NCBI RefSeq assembly: GCF_016907955.1
Contig: NZ_JAFBCX010000001.1
Coordinates: 1 to 64,000, forward strand
Direction: 5' to 3'
Source of the DNA: Lentzea nigeriaca
GTDB lineage: Bacteria > Actinomycetota > Actinomycetes > Mycobacteriales > Pseudonocardiaceae
Length of the DNA stretch: 64,000 nt
The translations under genes were made by a program, and so were the position numbers. Shown here one piece after another: positions 8,881 to 18,525 of this stretch (position 1 is its first letter; every line of letters starts with the position of its first letter). The notes beneath the pieces were generated by a model. The model made no database searches and was not told the origin of the DNA. It saw nothing but the letters and a program-made list of their open reading frames with translations.

Positions 8881-11800
8881 AGCCAAGCCTCACTGTGCCG
8901 CAGACCCTCGCCGACAACCTCAGTGGTGAGGCTGATTTCTTCTGGATCACAGGTCCGGCGGAACGCCTGGACTCAGTGCAGCTTCAGCACTGTGAAGTCC
9001 TGCTGTCCGACGACGGCATCGGCACCACCGCAGCGATCTTCGGATCTGATCGCACTCTGATCGCGGAGTGGCCGACGCGGGCCTGCGACTCCAGGTCAGA
9101 TGCGATCTTGAGGCAGGTGACGGGTGGCTCTGGCGCCATGGTCGCGGTGGTGCACAAGCTCATGTCCGCCCAGCGGCACGGTGAGCAGCGCCTGCAGATC
9201 CGAGTGCACCGCTTCCGCGCGGTTCATCTGTGGGAGCCCCTGACCGCGGGTGTCACCGACGCCGCGATCACCAGTGCGTACGACCTCGGCAGCGGCAGGA
9301 CCCCCACAGAGGCGGTCGACTGGCTGACCAAACAGCTGTTGCTGCCCGCCGCACCTGGCGAGCCGGCACCCAATCGCGTCGTCGCCACTGCACAAACGAC
9401 AGGAGATTGGAGTTCGCCGGTCGCCTGCGTACTGCGCGGACGTGACTTCGAGGCCTTTCTCGACCAACGGCAGGGCGAGTGGTGGATCACGAGGGTGCGC
9501 CGCGTCAGCGCCGGTCGCGACACGGGACTGGTGCTCCTGCATGTGGACTTGCGTCTGATGGACAGGTCCACAGCCACCGAACTCAAGCAAGACCTTCGCG
9601 CCCGGATCACCAGGCTCGGCAACACCGCGCCCGGCCAATCCTTCCTGCGGCGGTGGGAGGAGTATCAACGAATCGAAGATGAGCAGGCCCTGAGAGAGGT
9701 CCGCACGCTGGGGTACCTGGAGTACTCGTCGCGGCGACGGCTGGACTCCAGCCTCGGCATCGTCCGCTTCGAGATTGCACCCAACAACGATTTGGCGCTG
9801 CTCCACCACCTCGCAGGCCTCCGGGACTCCGATCCCGTGCAGATGGAGGCCAGCGAGGTGAAGCCGGCGGTTCTCGGCGGTCCGTCGGGAGCGGTGACGG
9901 AGGGGTTGCTCCAGCATGAACTCCAGCGCAGGCAACCGATCGGCGAGGTGTACCGCGTTGACGTCCCAGGGCGGTTCATCGAACTGAAGATGTTGTCGCG
10001 GGCCGACTCCACCTCCGACGACTACGACGGGAACCCAGACGACCTGCCGCACGCCGGATTTCTCTTCAAGTCCTTCCGCGGCGACTACCGCAGGCTTCAG
10101 CGCCGGCAACGCGCGATCGAGCGCGTGCGCCGCGGCTTGAACCCGATGGACAACCTGCTCGCCGTGCTGGAGGGAGACCCGAAGCGAGGCCCACGACGCC
10201 GGTCGCAGCCGGCGATCAGCCAAGGCGTCCGCAAGGTCTTCGACGGGGAGCTCAACGACGCGCAGGAGCGAGCCCTGGACATCGCAGTGAACACTCCGGA
10301 CTTCGCCGTGATCCAGGGTCCTCCCGGGACCGGGAAGACGGAGCTGATCGCGGCGCTCCAGGTGCGGTTGGCCGAGCTCGGCCGGTCGACTGCGGTCATG
10401 AGCCGCAGCATGATGCTGACCAGCTATCAACACGCGGCGGTCGACAACCTGGTCGAGCGGACCAAGGTGTGGGACCTGCCCGCCATGAAGCTCGACTCGC
10501 AGGACCGCGGGTCGACCACGCACCTCGAGACGTGGCGCCGTGACGCGGTGGAGCACCTTCGGCTCCGCCTCGGTCAGAGCCCGGACGGTGGCCTCGCCGA
10601 GGCCACAAGGGCGGTGGCCCGTGCCGCCACTGCGTATCGCATCGCGCCGCTCAGCGCACTCGACACCGCGAAGTTGCTCGACGGATTGCGTGCACAGGTG
10701 GCAGGCCTGGTCTCGGACGATGTCGCCCGTCGGCTGGATGACCTGAGCAACAGCTTGTCATCGGTGCGTCAGTCCGCGGCACTGGGTTCGTCGTCACATG
10801 TGGAGAGCATGCGCCGCGCCGTCATGGCGCTGCGCTATCTGCCGGTGTCGTTCGGGGACGACGGCGCGGCGATGGCGATGAAGCTGTCGTTGCTGCTGGA
10901 TACTCCCGAGTTCGCCGAGCTTGACCCGGACATCGTCGCCGTCGTGCGGCGCGCCTCGGAGTGGATCACCGATACCACACCGGACTTCCTCGACGAGCTT
11001 GCTGACGCCAGAGGGCGCCTGCTCGACCTGCTAGGTGGCGGGGCGACGACGCTTGCCCGGCCTACGGCTCGCGAGGATGTGCTCGAACTGTTCCAGGACA
11101 TCCGCCGGGACTTGGCCGAGCATGCCCGCACGCCCGCGTTGGGTGTGCAGACCGCGTTGCTCGACTACCTGGAAGACCTGAACAGTGACCCGGAGTCGGT
11201 GCTGGCGACGCTCAGCCTTTACACGACGTCAGTCGGCACGACTTGCCAGCAGGCGGACTCGCGAAAAATCCGCGAGGCCAAGCAGCTCGGGCAGCGGGAG
11301 CACGACGCCCGCGTCGAGTTCGACACCGTTATCGTCGATGAGGCGGCCAGGGCCAATCCACTTGACCTGATCATCCCTCTGTCCATGGCGGCTCGAAGGA
11401 TCGTGCTTGTCGGCGACCATAAGCAGTTGCCGCACATGCTCGAACCTGATGTCGAGCGCGAGCTCAAACTCCGTGAGCAGGAGTGGGCGGCCCTGATGGA
11501 GGAGAGTCTGTTCGAGCGTCTCTTCCGGCTGTTCAGCAACGAGGAATCGCCACGGGCGTGCACCCTCAACGCGCAGTATCGGATGCATCCCGTGCTCGGG
11601 AAGTACGTCAGCGACACCTTTTACGAATCGGCTCTGAAGTCGCCCCGGCCAGCCGGGGACTTCGCTCACTCGTTGCCTGGGTACGAGGAGGTTTGCGCCG
11701 CATGGCTGGACGTTCCCCACGAGCGCGGCGGAGAACAGGGACGCATGAGCAAGAGCCGACCAGCCGAAGCCATAGTGGTCGCAGCGGAACTCGCCAGGTT

Positions 11801-12293
11801 GGTCGAGGCCGACCGCGATCTCACCTTCGGTGTGATCAGTTTCTACTCGCACCAGGTACAGCTCATCGTCGCGGAGTTGGTTCTCCTCGGGTTGGTGGAG
11901 CGGACTGACAGCGGGTGGCAGCCGCTGGGGGCGGCCGCTCGCAACAGCGCGGGCGAGCGGGTGGACCGGGTCCAGATCGGCACCGTGGATGCCTTTCAAG
12001 GCAAGCAGTTCGACGTGGTGCTGCTGTCGCTTACACGGTCCAGTCCGATTCCGGGCCCCAACGATCGGCACAGCACGATCAGCCGCCGGTACGGGCACGT
12101 TCTGTCCCCTAATCGGCTGTGCGTCGCAACGAGCAGGCAGAAGAAGTTGCTGATCGTGGTGGGAGACGAGGCGATGGTCAAAGAAGGATTGGCGCCACCA
12201 GAAGTCCAGCGCCTGACCAACTTCTGGCGACTGTGCCGCGATGACGCGGCGGGCCTGGTCCGGCCGGCGGGGGTGCCCCGTGCGACTCGATAA
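8877..12293 (+). CDS. Upf1-like superfamily 1 helicase
   Basis: A 1138-residue protein starting at ATG 8877, overlapping the kinase stop. The first ~450 residues are a unique N-terminal region. The motor follows: Walker A GPPGTGKT at residues 481-488, motif II VIVDEAARA with D821-E822, motif III LVGDHKQLPHM, then QYRMHP and GTVDAFQGKQFDVVLLS (motifs IV-V), and CVATSRQKKLLIVVGD (motif VI). This is the AAA_11/AAA_12 layout of Upf1/Dna2-type SF1B helicases, with a roughly 330-residue insertion between motifs Ia and II. Such a helicase (CnuH) accompanies part of the CoCoNuT class of McrBC-related systems. ATP-driven movement on RNA or DNA is expected; which one cannot be told from the sequence. 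Confidence 0.88.
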   Translation: MKPSLTVPQTLADNLSGEADFFWITGPAERLDSVQLQHCEVLLSDDGIGTTAAIFGSDRTLIAEWPTRACDSRSDAILRQVTGGSGAMVAVVHKLMSAQRHGEQRLQIRVHRFRAVHLWEPLTAGVTDAAITSAYDLGSGRTPTEAVDWLTKQLLLPAAPGEPAPNRVVATAQTTGDWSSPVACVLRGRDFEAFLDQRQGEWWITRVRRVSAGRDTGLVLLHVDLRLMDRSTATELKQDLRARITRLGNTAPGQSFLRRWEEYQRIEDEQALREVRTLGYLEYSSRRRLDSSLGIVRFEIAPNNDLALLHHLAGLRDSDPVQMEASEVKPAVLGGPSGAVTEGLLQHELQRRQPIGEVYRVDVPGRFIELKMLSRADSTSDDYDGNPDDLPHAGFLFKSFRGDYRRLQRRQRAIERVRRGLNPMDNLLAVLEGDPKRGPRRRSQPAISQGVRKVFDGELNDAQERALDIAVNTPDFAVIQGPPGTGKTELIAALQVRLAELGRSTAVMSRSMMLTSYQHAAVDNLVERTKVWDLPAMKLDSQDRGSTTHLETWRRDAVEHLRLRLGQSPDGGLAEATRAVARAATAYRIAPLSALDTAKLLDGLRAQVAGLVSDDVARRLDDLSNSLSSVRQSAALGSSSHVESMRRAVMALRYLPVSFGDDGAAMAMKLSLLLDTPEFAELDPDIVAVVRRASEWITDTTPDFLDELADARGRLLDLLGGGATTLARPTAREDVLELFQDIRRDLAEHARTPALGVQTALLDYLEDLNSDPESVLATLSLYTTSVGTTCQQADSRKIREAKQLGQREHDARVEFDTVIVDEAARANPLDLIIPLSMAARRIVLVGDHKQLPHMLEPDVERELKLREQEWAALMEESLFERLFRLFSNEESPRACTLNAQYRMHPVLGKYVSDTFYESALKSPRPAGDFAHSLPGYEEVCAAWLDVPHERGGEQGRMSKSRPAEAIVVAAELARLVEADRDLTFGVISFYSHQVQLIVAELVLLGLVERTDSGWQPLGAAARNSAGERVDRVQIGTVDAFQGKQFDVVLLSLTRSSPIPGPNDRHSTISRRYGHVLSPNRLCVATSRQKKLLIVVGDEAMVKEGLAPPEVQRLTNFWRLCRDDAAGLVRPAGVPRATR

Positions 12294-13854
12294 CCGCACC
12301 GTCCTGGTACACCATGAGCCTGGCGATGAAGCCGAGTTCCTCCTGTGGCCGGTGCTCGTGTACCGAGTGACCGCGCCCACCCAGGTGATCCGCAAGATCG
12401 ACATCTTCGAACGGGTCATCCTGGCACTGTGCGAGGCGGGCGTCCGCCGCAGCGATTCACTTGCGGACCACACTGGTCTGCACATCGAGCTGTGCGAGCA
12501 CATCGTCGAGCAGATGATCGACAGCGGAAGGCTCACCGGCGCGCGCGAGCTCACCGCGGCAGGACGTCAGGTGCACCGCAGCGGGCAGCTCGCGGAAACA
12601 CCTGAGCTACTGGTGACCCACGTCTTCCAGGACGCGTTCTCCGGTGAGCTTTGGCCACGTTCGGCCAGAGAGCTCTACTTCCGGCCGGTCGAGGCCGAAC
12701 GCGACGGGCTCATGAGCGTCCGGCTGGGCCGGCGCGGCGCGCCGCGCGTGATCGCTGCGACCGTGGTCCACTGCGCGAAGCCGGTGACGTGGCCTCCCCG
12801 CCCGGAGGCAGTCATCAATGCGATCGCGCGACACCGTGTGACAGCGACGAAGCACCGCGGGGAGAAAGCGCAGGGGGAGCTGCCGGACCTGTTCGGTGTC
12901 CACGCCGAGGAGGAGCTTTCGGAGGTGGAGCGCTTCGAGTACCTGCCGGAGGTGCATCGGGTAGTCGACATAGGTGAACCGCGGCTGGAGTACCTGCTGT
13001 GCTCCCTCAACGTCAGCGGCTCGCTCGTGGGCGGTGAAGACCCACCCGACCCGTTCGGTCTCGGCCGCAGTCCGATGCTCCGTCAGCTGTTGCGGGTGCG
13101 CAGCAGCTCCGACGAGCGGTTCGCTTCCTGGCTCGCCGACGTCCGGTCCGAGGAGGCCATGCGGCTGCAGGAACGGCTGCGGGCCGCGTCGCTGGACTGG
13201 GCCGACCACGTCGAAGCCGATCTGGTGCACCGGCTCGGGGAAGGTTTGTTCACCCATCCGCAGACCTTCGACCTGCTCAAGAACGTGCACGAGCAAGCGG
13301 GAAGGAACGACTCGGCGTCCGCGGCAGAGGCGGTGCGTCGGGAGGCGTATCGGCTGTACGAGTACTTGTTGCGACGCTTCATCGCCGTCTTGCCTCCGCC
13401 GGTCGAATGGTCGGGACGGCCCGCCGGGGAGCTCAGGCGCGATGTCCGCGGGCAGTTCGAGAAGGTCGTGAAGAGCCAAGCCTGGGAGGTCTTGATCGAG
13501 CTGGCCACCGATCTGGGTTTCAACCATCTTCCAGTGGAATACAAAGGCTCCGTCACGACTCTCCTGTCCGGGCCACCCAAGATCGGGGATAGCACCAAGG
13601 TTTGGGAACTGCTGTGCTGGGCGATCGTCAGCGCCGCGGATCCGTTGAGCCCGCACGTGAGTGGTCATCCGCTGCGCGACCTCGCCAAGCAGTGCCCGAA
13701 TCTACCCACGGACCTCGTCGCGCTCGGAAAGCTGCGCAACAGCGGGTCCCACGCGGATCGTGACCTGGCTGCTATCGGCAGCACCGAGTGGAGCGTGAGC
13801 CTGGCGATGGAGGCCGCCCGCGCCGCCCTCCAACTCCCACCCGAGATCTACTGA
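12280..13854 (+). CDS. Operon protein with N-terminal winged-helix-like part and HEPN-like RX4H motif
   Basis: GTG 12280 gives 524 residues, overlaps the helicase stop by 14 bases and has a GGGGG stretch about seven bases upstream; ATG 12241 would add 13 residues. I do not recognise the full-length family. Residues about 40-100 look like a helical DNA-binding-type segment (IFERVILALCEAGV...LIDSGRL-like pattern). Near the C-terminus LGKLRNSGSHADR contains R486-N-S-G-S-H491, an R-X4-H motif of the kind that forms the catalytic site of HEPN ribonucleases, set in helical sequence. If real, this would be the RNase effector of the operon. The HEPN reading rests on the motif and its helical setting only. 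Confidence 0.7.
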   Translation: MRLDNRTVLVHHEPGDEAEFLLWPVLVYRVTAPTQVIRKIDIFERVILALCEAGVRRSDSLADHTGLHIELCEHIVEQMIDSGRLTGARELTAAGRQVHRSGQLAETPELLVTHVFQDAFSGELWPRSARELYFRPVEAERDGLMSVRLGRRGAPRVIAATVVHCAKPVTWPPRPEAVINAIARHRVTATKHRGEKAQGELPDLFGVHAEEELSEVERFEYLPEVHRVVDIGEPRLEYLLCSLNVSGSLVGGEDPPDPFGLGRSPMLRQLLRVRSSSDERFASWLADVRSEEAMRLQERLRAASLDWADHVEADLVHRLGEGLFTHPQTFDLLKNVHEQAGRNDSASAAEAVRREAYRLYEYLLRRFIAVLPPPVEWSGRPAGELRRDVRGQFEKVVKSQAWEVLIELATDLGFNHLPVEYKGSVTTLLSGPPKIGDSTKVWELLCWAIVSAADPLSPHVSGHPLRDLAKQCPNLPTDLVALGKLRNSGSHADRDLAAIGSTEWSVSLAMEAARAALQLPPEIY

Positions 13855-13871
13855 AACGGAGCTGTTCCACC

Positions 13872-16217
13872 GTGGGCAAGAACCACCGCAAGACGGCTAC
13901 GGCGCGTCGGCGGCCGAGCACCGCACGCCAGTCGGCGACGGCCACGACCAGTGCGCTGCCTGACCAGGCGATTGAACTCGCCGCCGCGGAAACCGAGGCC
14001 GCAAAAGAACTCGGCCTGCCCGTCGATGTCGGGGACCCGGCGCAAACCGAGGAGACGGGACTCCCCGACCTGCGAACGGCATACGACGCCGCGCTCAAGG
14101 CACATGTGCTGGCCGATCGGAGGAAACGGCAATGGGAGGAGGCCACCGAGCGGCTGACGAAAGAACGTGAGTCGCTGGCGGCCGAGCAGGCCGAAGTCCG
14201 TGAAGCCAAGGCTGAGCTTGCCACTGGCCGGAGTGAGCTCGCGGCAAGCCGCAAAGCACTTGACGAACGCGAGGCGAAACTCAATGCCTTGCGCGACGAA
14301 GCCGAATCCGGCTTCGCGTCACTGCGCGAGAAGCGGCTGGGCAGGCTGGAGGAAGAGCTCGACAGCCTCCGTGTGTCGTGGGAGGAGCGGCGTGCCGGCA
14401 GGCTCGTGGAACTGGAGCGGCAACTCGCCGAGCGTGAACAGGACGTCGCTGCCCGAATTGCCGAGTCCGAGCGTTTGCTCAAGGAGCGCGAGCGTCGAGC
14501 GGCAGAAGTCGAGGCGCAGCTGGCCACGCGGGAAGTCGAAGTACGCCGAGCTGAGTTGAAGGCCGTCGCGCATGAGCAGATCATGCGACAGCGAGAAGCC
14601 GACCAGCGGATGACGCTGGAAGACGAGTACCGCAACGACTTCGACCGGTTGACGCACGAAGCGGACAGCTGGCGGTTGAAGTTCGAGACGCTGGACAAAC
14701 TTTCCAAAGAGCGCGCTGCCGAGATAGCCCAGCTGCGCGCCGCCCACGCGGTGCTCGGGGATCGGCCGGAGCAGGTGATCGAGGAACTGCGACGACTGAG
14801 GCTGGATAACGAACGGCTCCAGCGAGAGATCACCAGTGCGACGCCGTTCGACCAGGAGCGCTACGCGGAGTTGGTGCGACGTGTGGAGGAGCTGGAAGCC
14901 GAACGCACGGAGCTGGTCCGCCGCAACGCCGAACTGAAGCGCGGCGCGGAGCTGAACCGGATCAGCGTCGCCGAACGTGAAACCAATCGGCTCGTGACCG
15001 AGTCGCTCAACAAGCGGTATGCGGTGTTGAAGACCGCCCACGACGAGCTGCGGCTGGAGATCGACCAGTTCCAGCAGCGCAAGGAGGGCCAGTCCCCGTT
15101 CCAGGAGTGCATCCTGATGGATGCCAACCCTCAGCTGCAGGCTTCGCCCCGCCTCCCGGCACCTGCCCCCGCGCTGCCCGACCTCGTCCACCGAGTTCGG
15201 CACCGGATCGGCGCTCGCGGCCGTTATTTCTCCGATCACGACGTGCGGTGCTTCCTCGGCGGCCTCGCCATGAGTCGCCTGCACCTCCTCCAGGGGATCA
15301 GCGGCATCGGCAAGACGAGTTTCCCCCGCGACTTCGCTGCGGCCATCGGCGCCGACTGCGTCGTGGTTCCGGTGGCAGCCGAGTGGCGCGGTCCGCAAGA
15401 TCTGATGGGTTATTACAACCCGTTCGAGCGCAGGTTCTATGAGAGCGCGTTCACCAAGGCGTTGTATCGCGCCCAGCAGCCCTTGCACGTCGACAAGCCG
15501 TTCCTGATCGTGCTCGACGAGATGAACCTGTCCCACCCGGAGCAGTACTTCAGCGACGTCCTGCACGTCCTGGAACTCCGGCGCTCCCACGAATCGGAGA
15601 AGCTCACCCTCGAGTTGATGACTGGCCGGGTCGAACCGGCGCCCCGGCTGCTGCAGGACGGCCACAAGATCGTCATTCCGGACAACGTGTGGTTCATCGG
15701 GACGGCCAACCAAGACGAGACCACGGTGGCGTTCGCGGACAAGACGTACGACCGTGCCCACGTCACTGAGCTGCCCGCCCGGCCGAAACGCTTCGAGGCG
15801 GAGCAGGTGGCGCCGATCGATCCCTTCTCCACCAGGGCGCTCGAAGAGCGGTTCACTGCGGCGCAGCGAGCGCACCACGAGGAAGTGGGGGTGGTGAGCG
15901 GATTTCTTGACGAGCTGGTTGAGTTCACTCGCGACGAATTCGGGCTGACCGCCGGTTCTCGGGTGGGGCGCCAGCTGGAGCGTTTCGTCCCTGTGGTGGT
16001 GGCGTCAGGCGGGTCCCCGGCCGAGGCAGCGGATCACCTGATCGCAACCAAGCTCCTTCGCAAGCTCCGCGGCCGGGTCGAGATCCGCGGCGACCGGCTG
16101 AAGACGCTGCGTGACCACCTGAAGGCCGAGTGGGGCCGGTTCGGCGCGGACGCCTGGCAGCCGGCGGAGTCGTCCGCGCTGCTGAACGAAGAGATCCGCG
16201 ACCGTGGCGGGTGGTGA
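13872..16217 (+). CDS. Coiled-coil McrB-like AAA+ ATPase
   Basis: GTG 13872 (781 residues) is chosen because GGAG lies about ten bases upstream and it follows the previous stop by 17 bases. Residues ~85-410 are a long Glu/Arg/Ala-rich coiled coil with heptad-like EREAKLN and ERELAER patterns. The AAA+ module follows: Walker A GISGIGKTS at 475-483, WRGPQDLMGYYNPFE, Walker B LIVLDEMN with D549-E550, EQYFSDVLHVLE and sensor-1 WFIGTANQDETT. The DEMN...EQYFSD signature is typical of McrB-type motor proteins, which power type IV restriction complexes. A long coiled coil fused to McrB is the defining trait of CoCoNuT systems (CnuB). Its partner is the next gene, whose start lies inside this gene's end. 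Confidence 0.85.
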   Translation: MGKNHRKTATARRRPSTARQSATATTSALPDQAIELAAAETEAAKELGLPVDVGDPAQTEETGLPDLRTAYDAALKAHVLADRRKRQWEEATERLTKERESLAAEQAEVREAKAELATGRSELAASRKALDEREAKLNALRDEAESGFASLREKRLGRLEEELDSLRVSWEERRAGRLVELERQLAEREQDVAARIAESERLLKERERRAAEVEAQLATREVEVRRAELKAVAHEQIMRQREADQRMTLEDEYRNDFDRLTHEADSWRLKFETLDKLSKERAAEIAQLRAAHAVLGDRPEQVIEELRRLRLDNERLQREITSATPFDQERYAELVRRVEELEAERTELVRRNAELKRGAELNRISVAERETNRLVTESLNKRYAVLKTAHDELRLEIDQFQQRKEGQSPFQECILMDANPQLQASPRLPAPAPALPDLVHRVRHRIGARGRYFSDHDVRCFLGGLAMSRLHLLQGISGIGKTSFPRDFAAAIGADCVVVPVAAEWRGPQDLMGYYNPFERRFYESAFTKALYRAQQPLHVDKPFLIVLDEMNLSHPEQYFSDVLHVLELRRSHESEKLTLELMTGRVEPAPRLLQDGHKIVIPDNVWFIGTANQDETTVAFADKTYDRAHVTELPARPKRFEAEQVAPIDPFSTRALEERFTAAQRAHHEEVGVVSGFLDELVEFTRDEFGLTAGSRVGRQLERFVPVVVASGGSPAEAADHLIATKLLRKLRGRVEIRGDRLKTLRDHLKAEWGRFGADAWQPAESSALLNEEIRDRGGW

Positions 16218-18285
16218 GGCGGTGCACGACAAACTCACCGGGCTCGATGCGGCGTCACCTCCCGCGATGCTCGTCCTGGGGCGTTACGGCACGCGGGACA
16301 CCGGCTGGTGGGAACCCATCGTCAGTTCACGGCACGGCTGGCCTGATGCCGAACGGCTCGCGGAGTGGGCGGTTCCAGATCAGGCGTTTGTCAACCACGT
16401 CGTGCGGCTCCGCCGGGACCTGAACGACATGGAGCCGGCGAACCGGTCGTTGCGGCGGTGGCTCGACCTGTCGCCGTTGCTGGTCGGAGAAGACGTGCGG
16501 GAGGCACTCAAACCACACCGCGTCGAGAAGGCACTCGACGAGTGGCGTGGCGATCTCGCGGCGGTGTGCCGTTCACCCCACACCCGGCTGCGCACCGAGC
16601 ACCAACTCATGCCGGTGAGCATGGTCCGCCGGATCTCATCCAGGACGATCAATCACCTGGCGCAGCACAGCGAGACGTGGGCCTCCCGCGGGCGCACCGG
16701 CGTGCACCCCAATCGACTCCTCGGTCAGGTCACTGTGGCCGACACGGAGCTCGTGGAGAACCGGATCGTCGCGATGCTGCTCGACGAGCTTCTGGTGCAC
16801 GCAACGGAACGCCTGGTGCGGTTGAGCCGGATCAGTTCGATGTTCGAGGACGTGCGGCGATTCCTGGACGACGCGTCCGCGCGGCCCTGGAAGACGCGCG
16901 TGGCGGCGTTCGAGCGCGTCGGCCAGGTGCTCCGGGACGTCCGCCTCGATCAGGAGCTCGATCAAGCACGTCGTCAGGCGGAGGCGTTACGCGCGGACCT
17001 CTCCGCACTTGGGCGTAGTCCGCTGCGGACCGGGGTCACGAGGCCGCTGAACCCAGGACTCCGCGTGCCTGGTACGAACCTCTTCGTCAATGATCCGCAC
17101 TACCGTCGATGCGGATCGCTGTGGGAGGTCTGGGCGAGTGAGCAGGGACGCACCGCGACTGAGGAGGACCGTGTCCGACAGCTGAGGGACTGGTGTGACG
17201 GCTTCGACACCTTCGTGGCCCTCCTCGTCGTCCAAGGCCTGGCAAGGCTCGGTTTGCTGCCCGTAGAGGGTGCCGACGGCCCTCGCCGCGGCGAAGCTGT
17301 CCGCATGTTCTGCCTTGGCGACGATCTCTTCGAGGTGGGCTGGGACGTCGATGGATCCATCACTCTTGCTTGTGATGGCGCGCCGGTGCTGAGGGTGGTC
17401 CCGATTTCGCACTGCCTCACAGCGGCGCGAGATGCCGCCGATTTGCAGTCGACACTCGCGGATGCGTTGAGCACGGGCCCGGTGGGTGATGTCCCCATGG
17501 CGGTGGTCTATCCAGGCAACTGTGACGAGCGCGTTGCGCTTCCACCTGATCTGCAGGAGGCAGCACACGGCTATCGAACGCCCTCCGGCGGTGAGGTCTG
17601 CGCGGTGGTCCCAGTCAACCCCTTGGAGATCGACAGTGTGGACCGTGTGTCGCGCGCTCTGCGCTGGGCGGTGGACGGAAGCCTGCATCGGGTCTATCCG
17701 CCTGTCGTGACTGCGTCCGGTAAGGAATCGGCAGCACTGGCGCAGCTGCTCAGCTGGGTGCGCCCGGCGAGGCACGGCCTGGAGGCCTACCGGGCTCCCG
17801 CCGACGTGACGGAAGAGGCGATGGCGCGAGCGGCCATCACCGCTCTCCACCAGGTGCACGGCAACCGGCGCACGGCGGCTACCGAGGCGCGCGCGGCACA
17901 GCTCACCACCGACCTCGTGGCAGCAGGGTTGCAAGTCCGGAGCCTCACCACGTGCCCGCTGTGCCGTCAGCCCTCCATCAGGCCGGATCGCGCCCTGTCG
18001 GCCCGGGACAACTCGACCTACCGCTGCGTCTGCGGGAACTGCGGCGGCTCCTGGGAGACGCGTTTGTGTGTCTCGTGCGGCGACAGGTTCCCGGTACTGT
18101 CCACGCCGCAGGCGCAGGACCGGACAGGTGGTCCTGAAGACGTGGTGGAGAAGGAACTGTCGCACGACGTGCTGGCGTCCGCTTGCTGGGCCCGCCCTCG
18201 GGTCTACATCTGTTCCACATGCGGAACCTGCGACAGCGCGACCAAGGTTGACTGCGCTCGATGTGGCGCTGTCTCAAGCGATTGA
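16204..18285 (+). CDS. DUF2357-like McrB partner with C-terminal zinc ribbons
   Basis: A 693-residue protein from GTG 16204, overlapping the AAA+ gene by 14 bases; GTG 16222 is an alternative start. The segment LLGQVTVADTELVENRIV near residues 175-192 matches the ENR-containing core of DUF2357 proteins, which are encoded beside McrB-like ATPases and occupy the McrC position. From residue ~580 there are several CxxC pairs (CPLC, CGNC, CVSC, CSTC, CARC), so two or three zinc ribbons. I could not find a D...ExK McrC nuclease motif, so cleavage may be done by another subunit. It is the last gene of the operon; no strong terminator follows directly. Confidence 0.75.
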   Translation: MAGGEAVHDKLTGLDAASPPAMLVLGRYGTRDTGWWEPIVSSRHGWPDAERLAEWAVPDQAFVNHVVRLRRDLNDMEPANRSLRRWLDLSPLLVGEDVREALKPHRVEKALDEWRGDLAAVCRSPHTRLRTEHQLMPVSMVRRISSRTINHLAQHSETWASRGRTGVHPNRLLGQVTVADTELVENRIVAMLLDELLVHATERLVRLSRISSMFEDVRRFLDDASARPWKTRVAAFERVGQVLRDVRLDQELDQARRQAEALRADLSALGRSPLRTGVTRPLNPGLRVPGTNLFVNDPHYRRCGSLWEVWASEQGRTATEEDRVRQLRDWCDGFDTFVALLVVQGLARLGLLPVEGADGPRRGEAVRMFCLGDDLFEVGWDVDGSITLACDGAPVLRVVPISHCLTAARDAADLQSTLADALSTGPVGDVPMAVVYPGNCDERVALPPDLQEAAHGYRTPSGGEVCAVVPVNPLEIDSVDRVSRALRWAVDGSLHRVYPPVVTASGKESAALAQLLSWVRPARHGLEAYRAPADVTEEAMARAAITALHQVHGNRRTAATEARAAQLTTDLVAAGLQVRSLTTCPLCRQPSIRPDRALSARDNSTYRCVCGNCGGSWETRLCVSCGDRFPVLSTPQAQDRTGGPEDVVEKELSHDVLASACWARPRVYICSTCGTCDSATKVDCARCGAVSSD

Positions 18286-18395
18286 TCGGGCCATCCGGCA
18301 GTAGGTGTCATAGGAAGGCATCCGCTACGTAGCCGGTCGACATAACGAGTGTAGTTGTGCGAGACCATCCTCTGTGGGCGATCGACGGCGAGCCA

Positions 18396-18494
18396 TGGGA
18401 GTGGGAGTTAATGGGAGGATCCATTGTGCGCCAACGGTGTTCGACTGTGTTGAACGGTAGCCAACGGCGCCGTCGCGGCCTGCGGCTTCAGTGT
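18396..18494. repeat. 99-bp repeat, copy 1 (with 34993-35092)
   Basis: The sequence beginning TGGGAGTGGGAGTTAA and ending TTCAGTGT recurs at 34993-35092 in the same orientation with about ten differences. It contains two CCAACGG direct repeats and an imperfect inverted pair GTTCGAC/GTTGAAC. It lies between the six-gene operon and the tRNA-Pro fragment. It has no coding sense I can recognise. It may be a recombination-site arm or the end of a mobile element. Confidence 0.8.
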
Positions 18495-18525
18495 TTCCGC
18501 TGGTTGTGCACTTGACCGGACGGCC

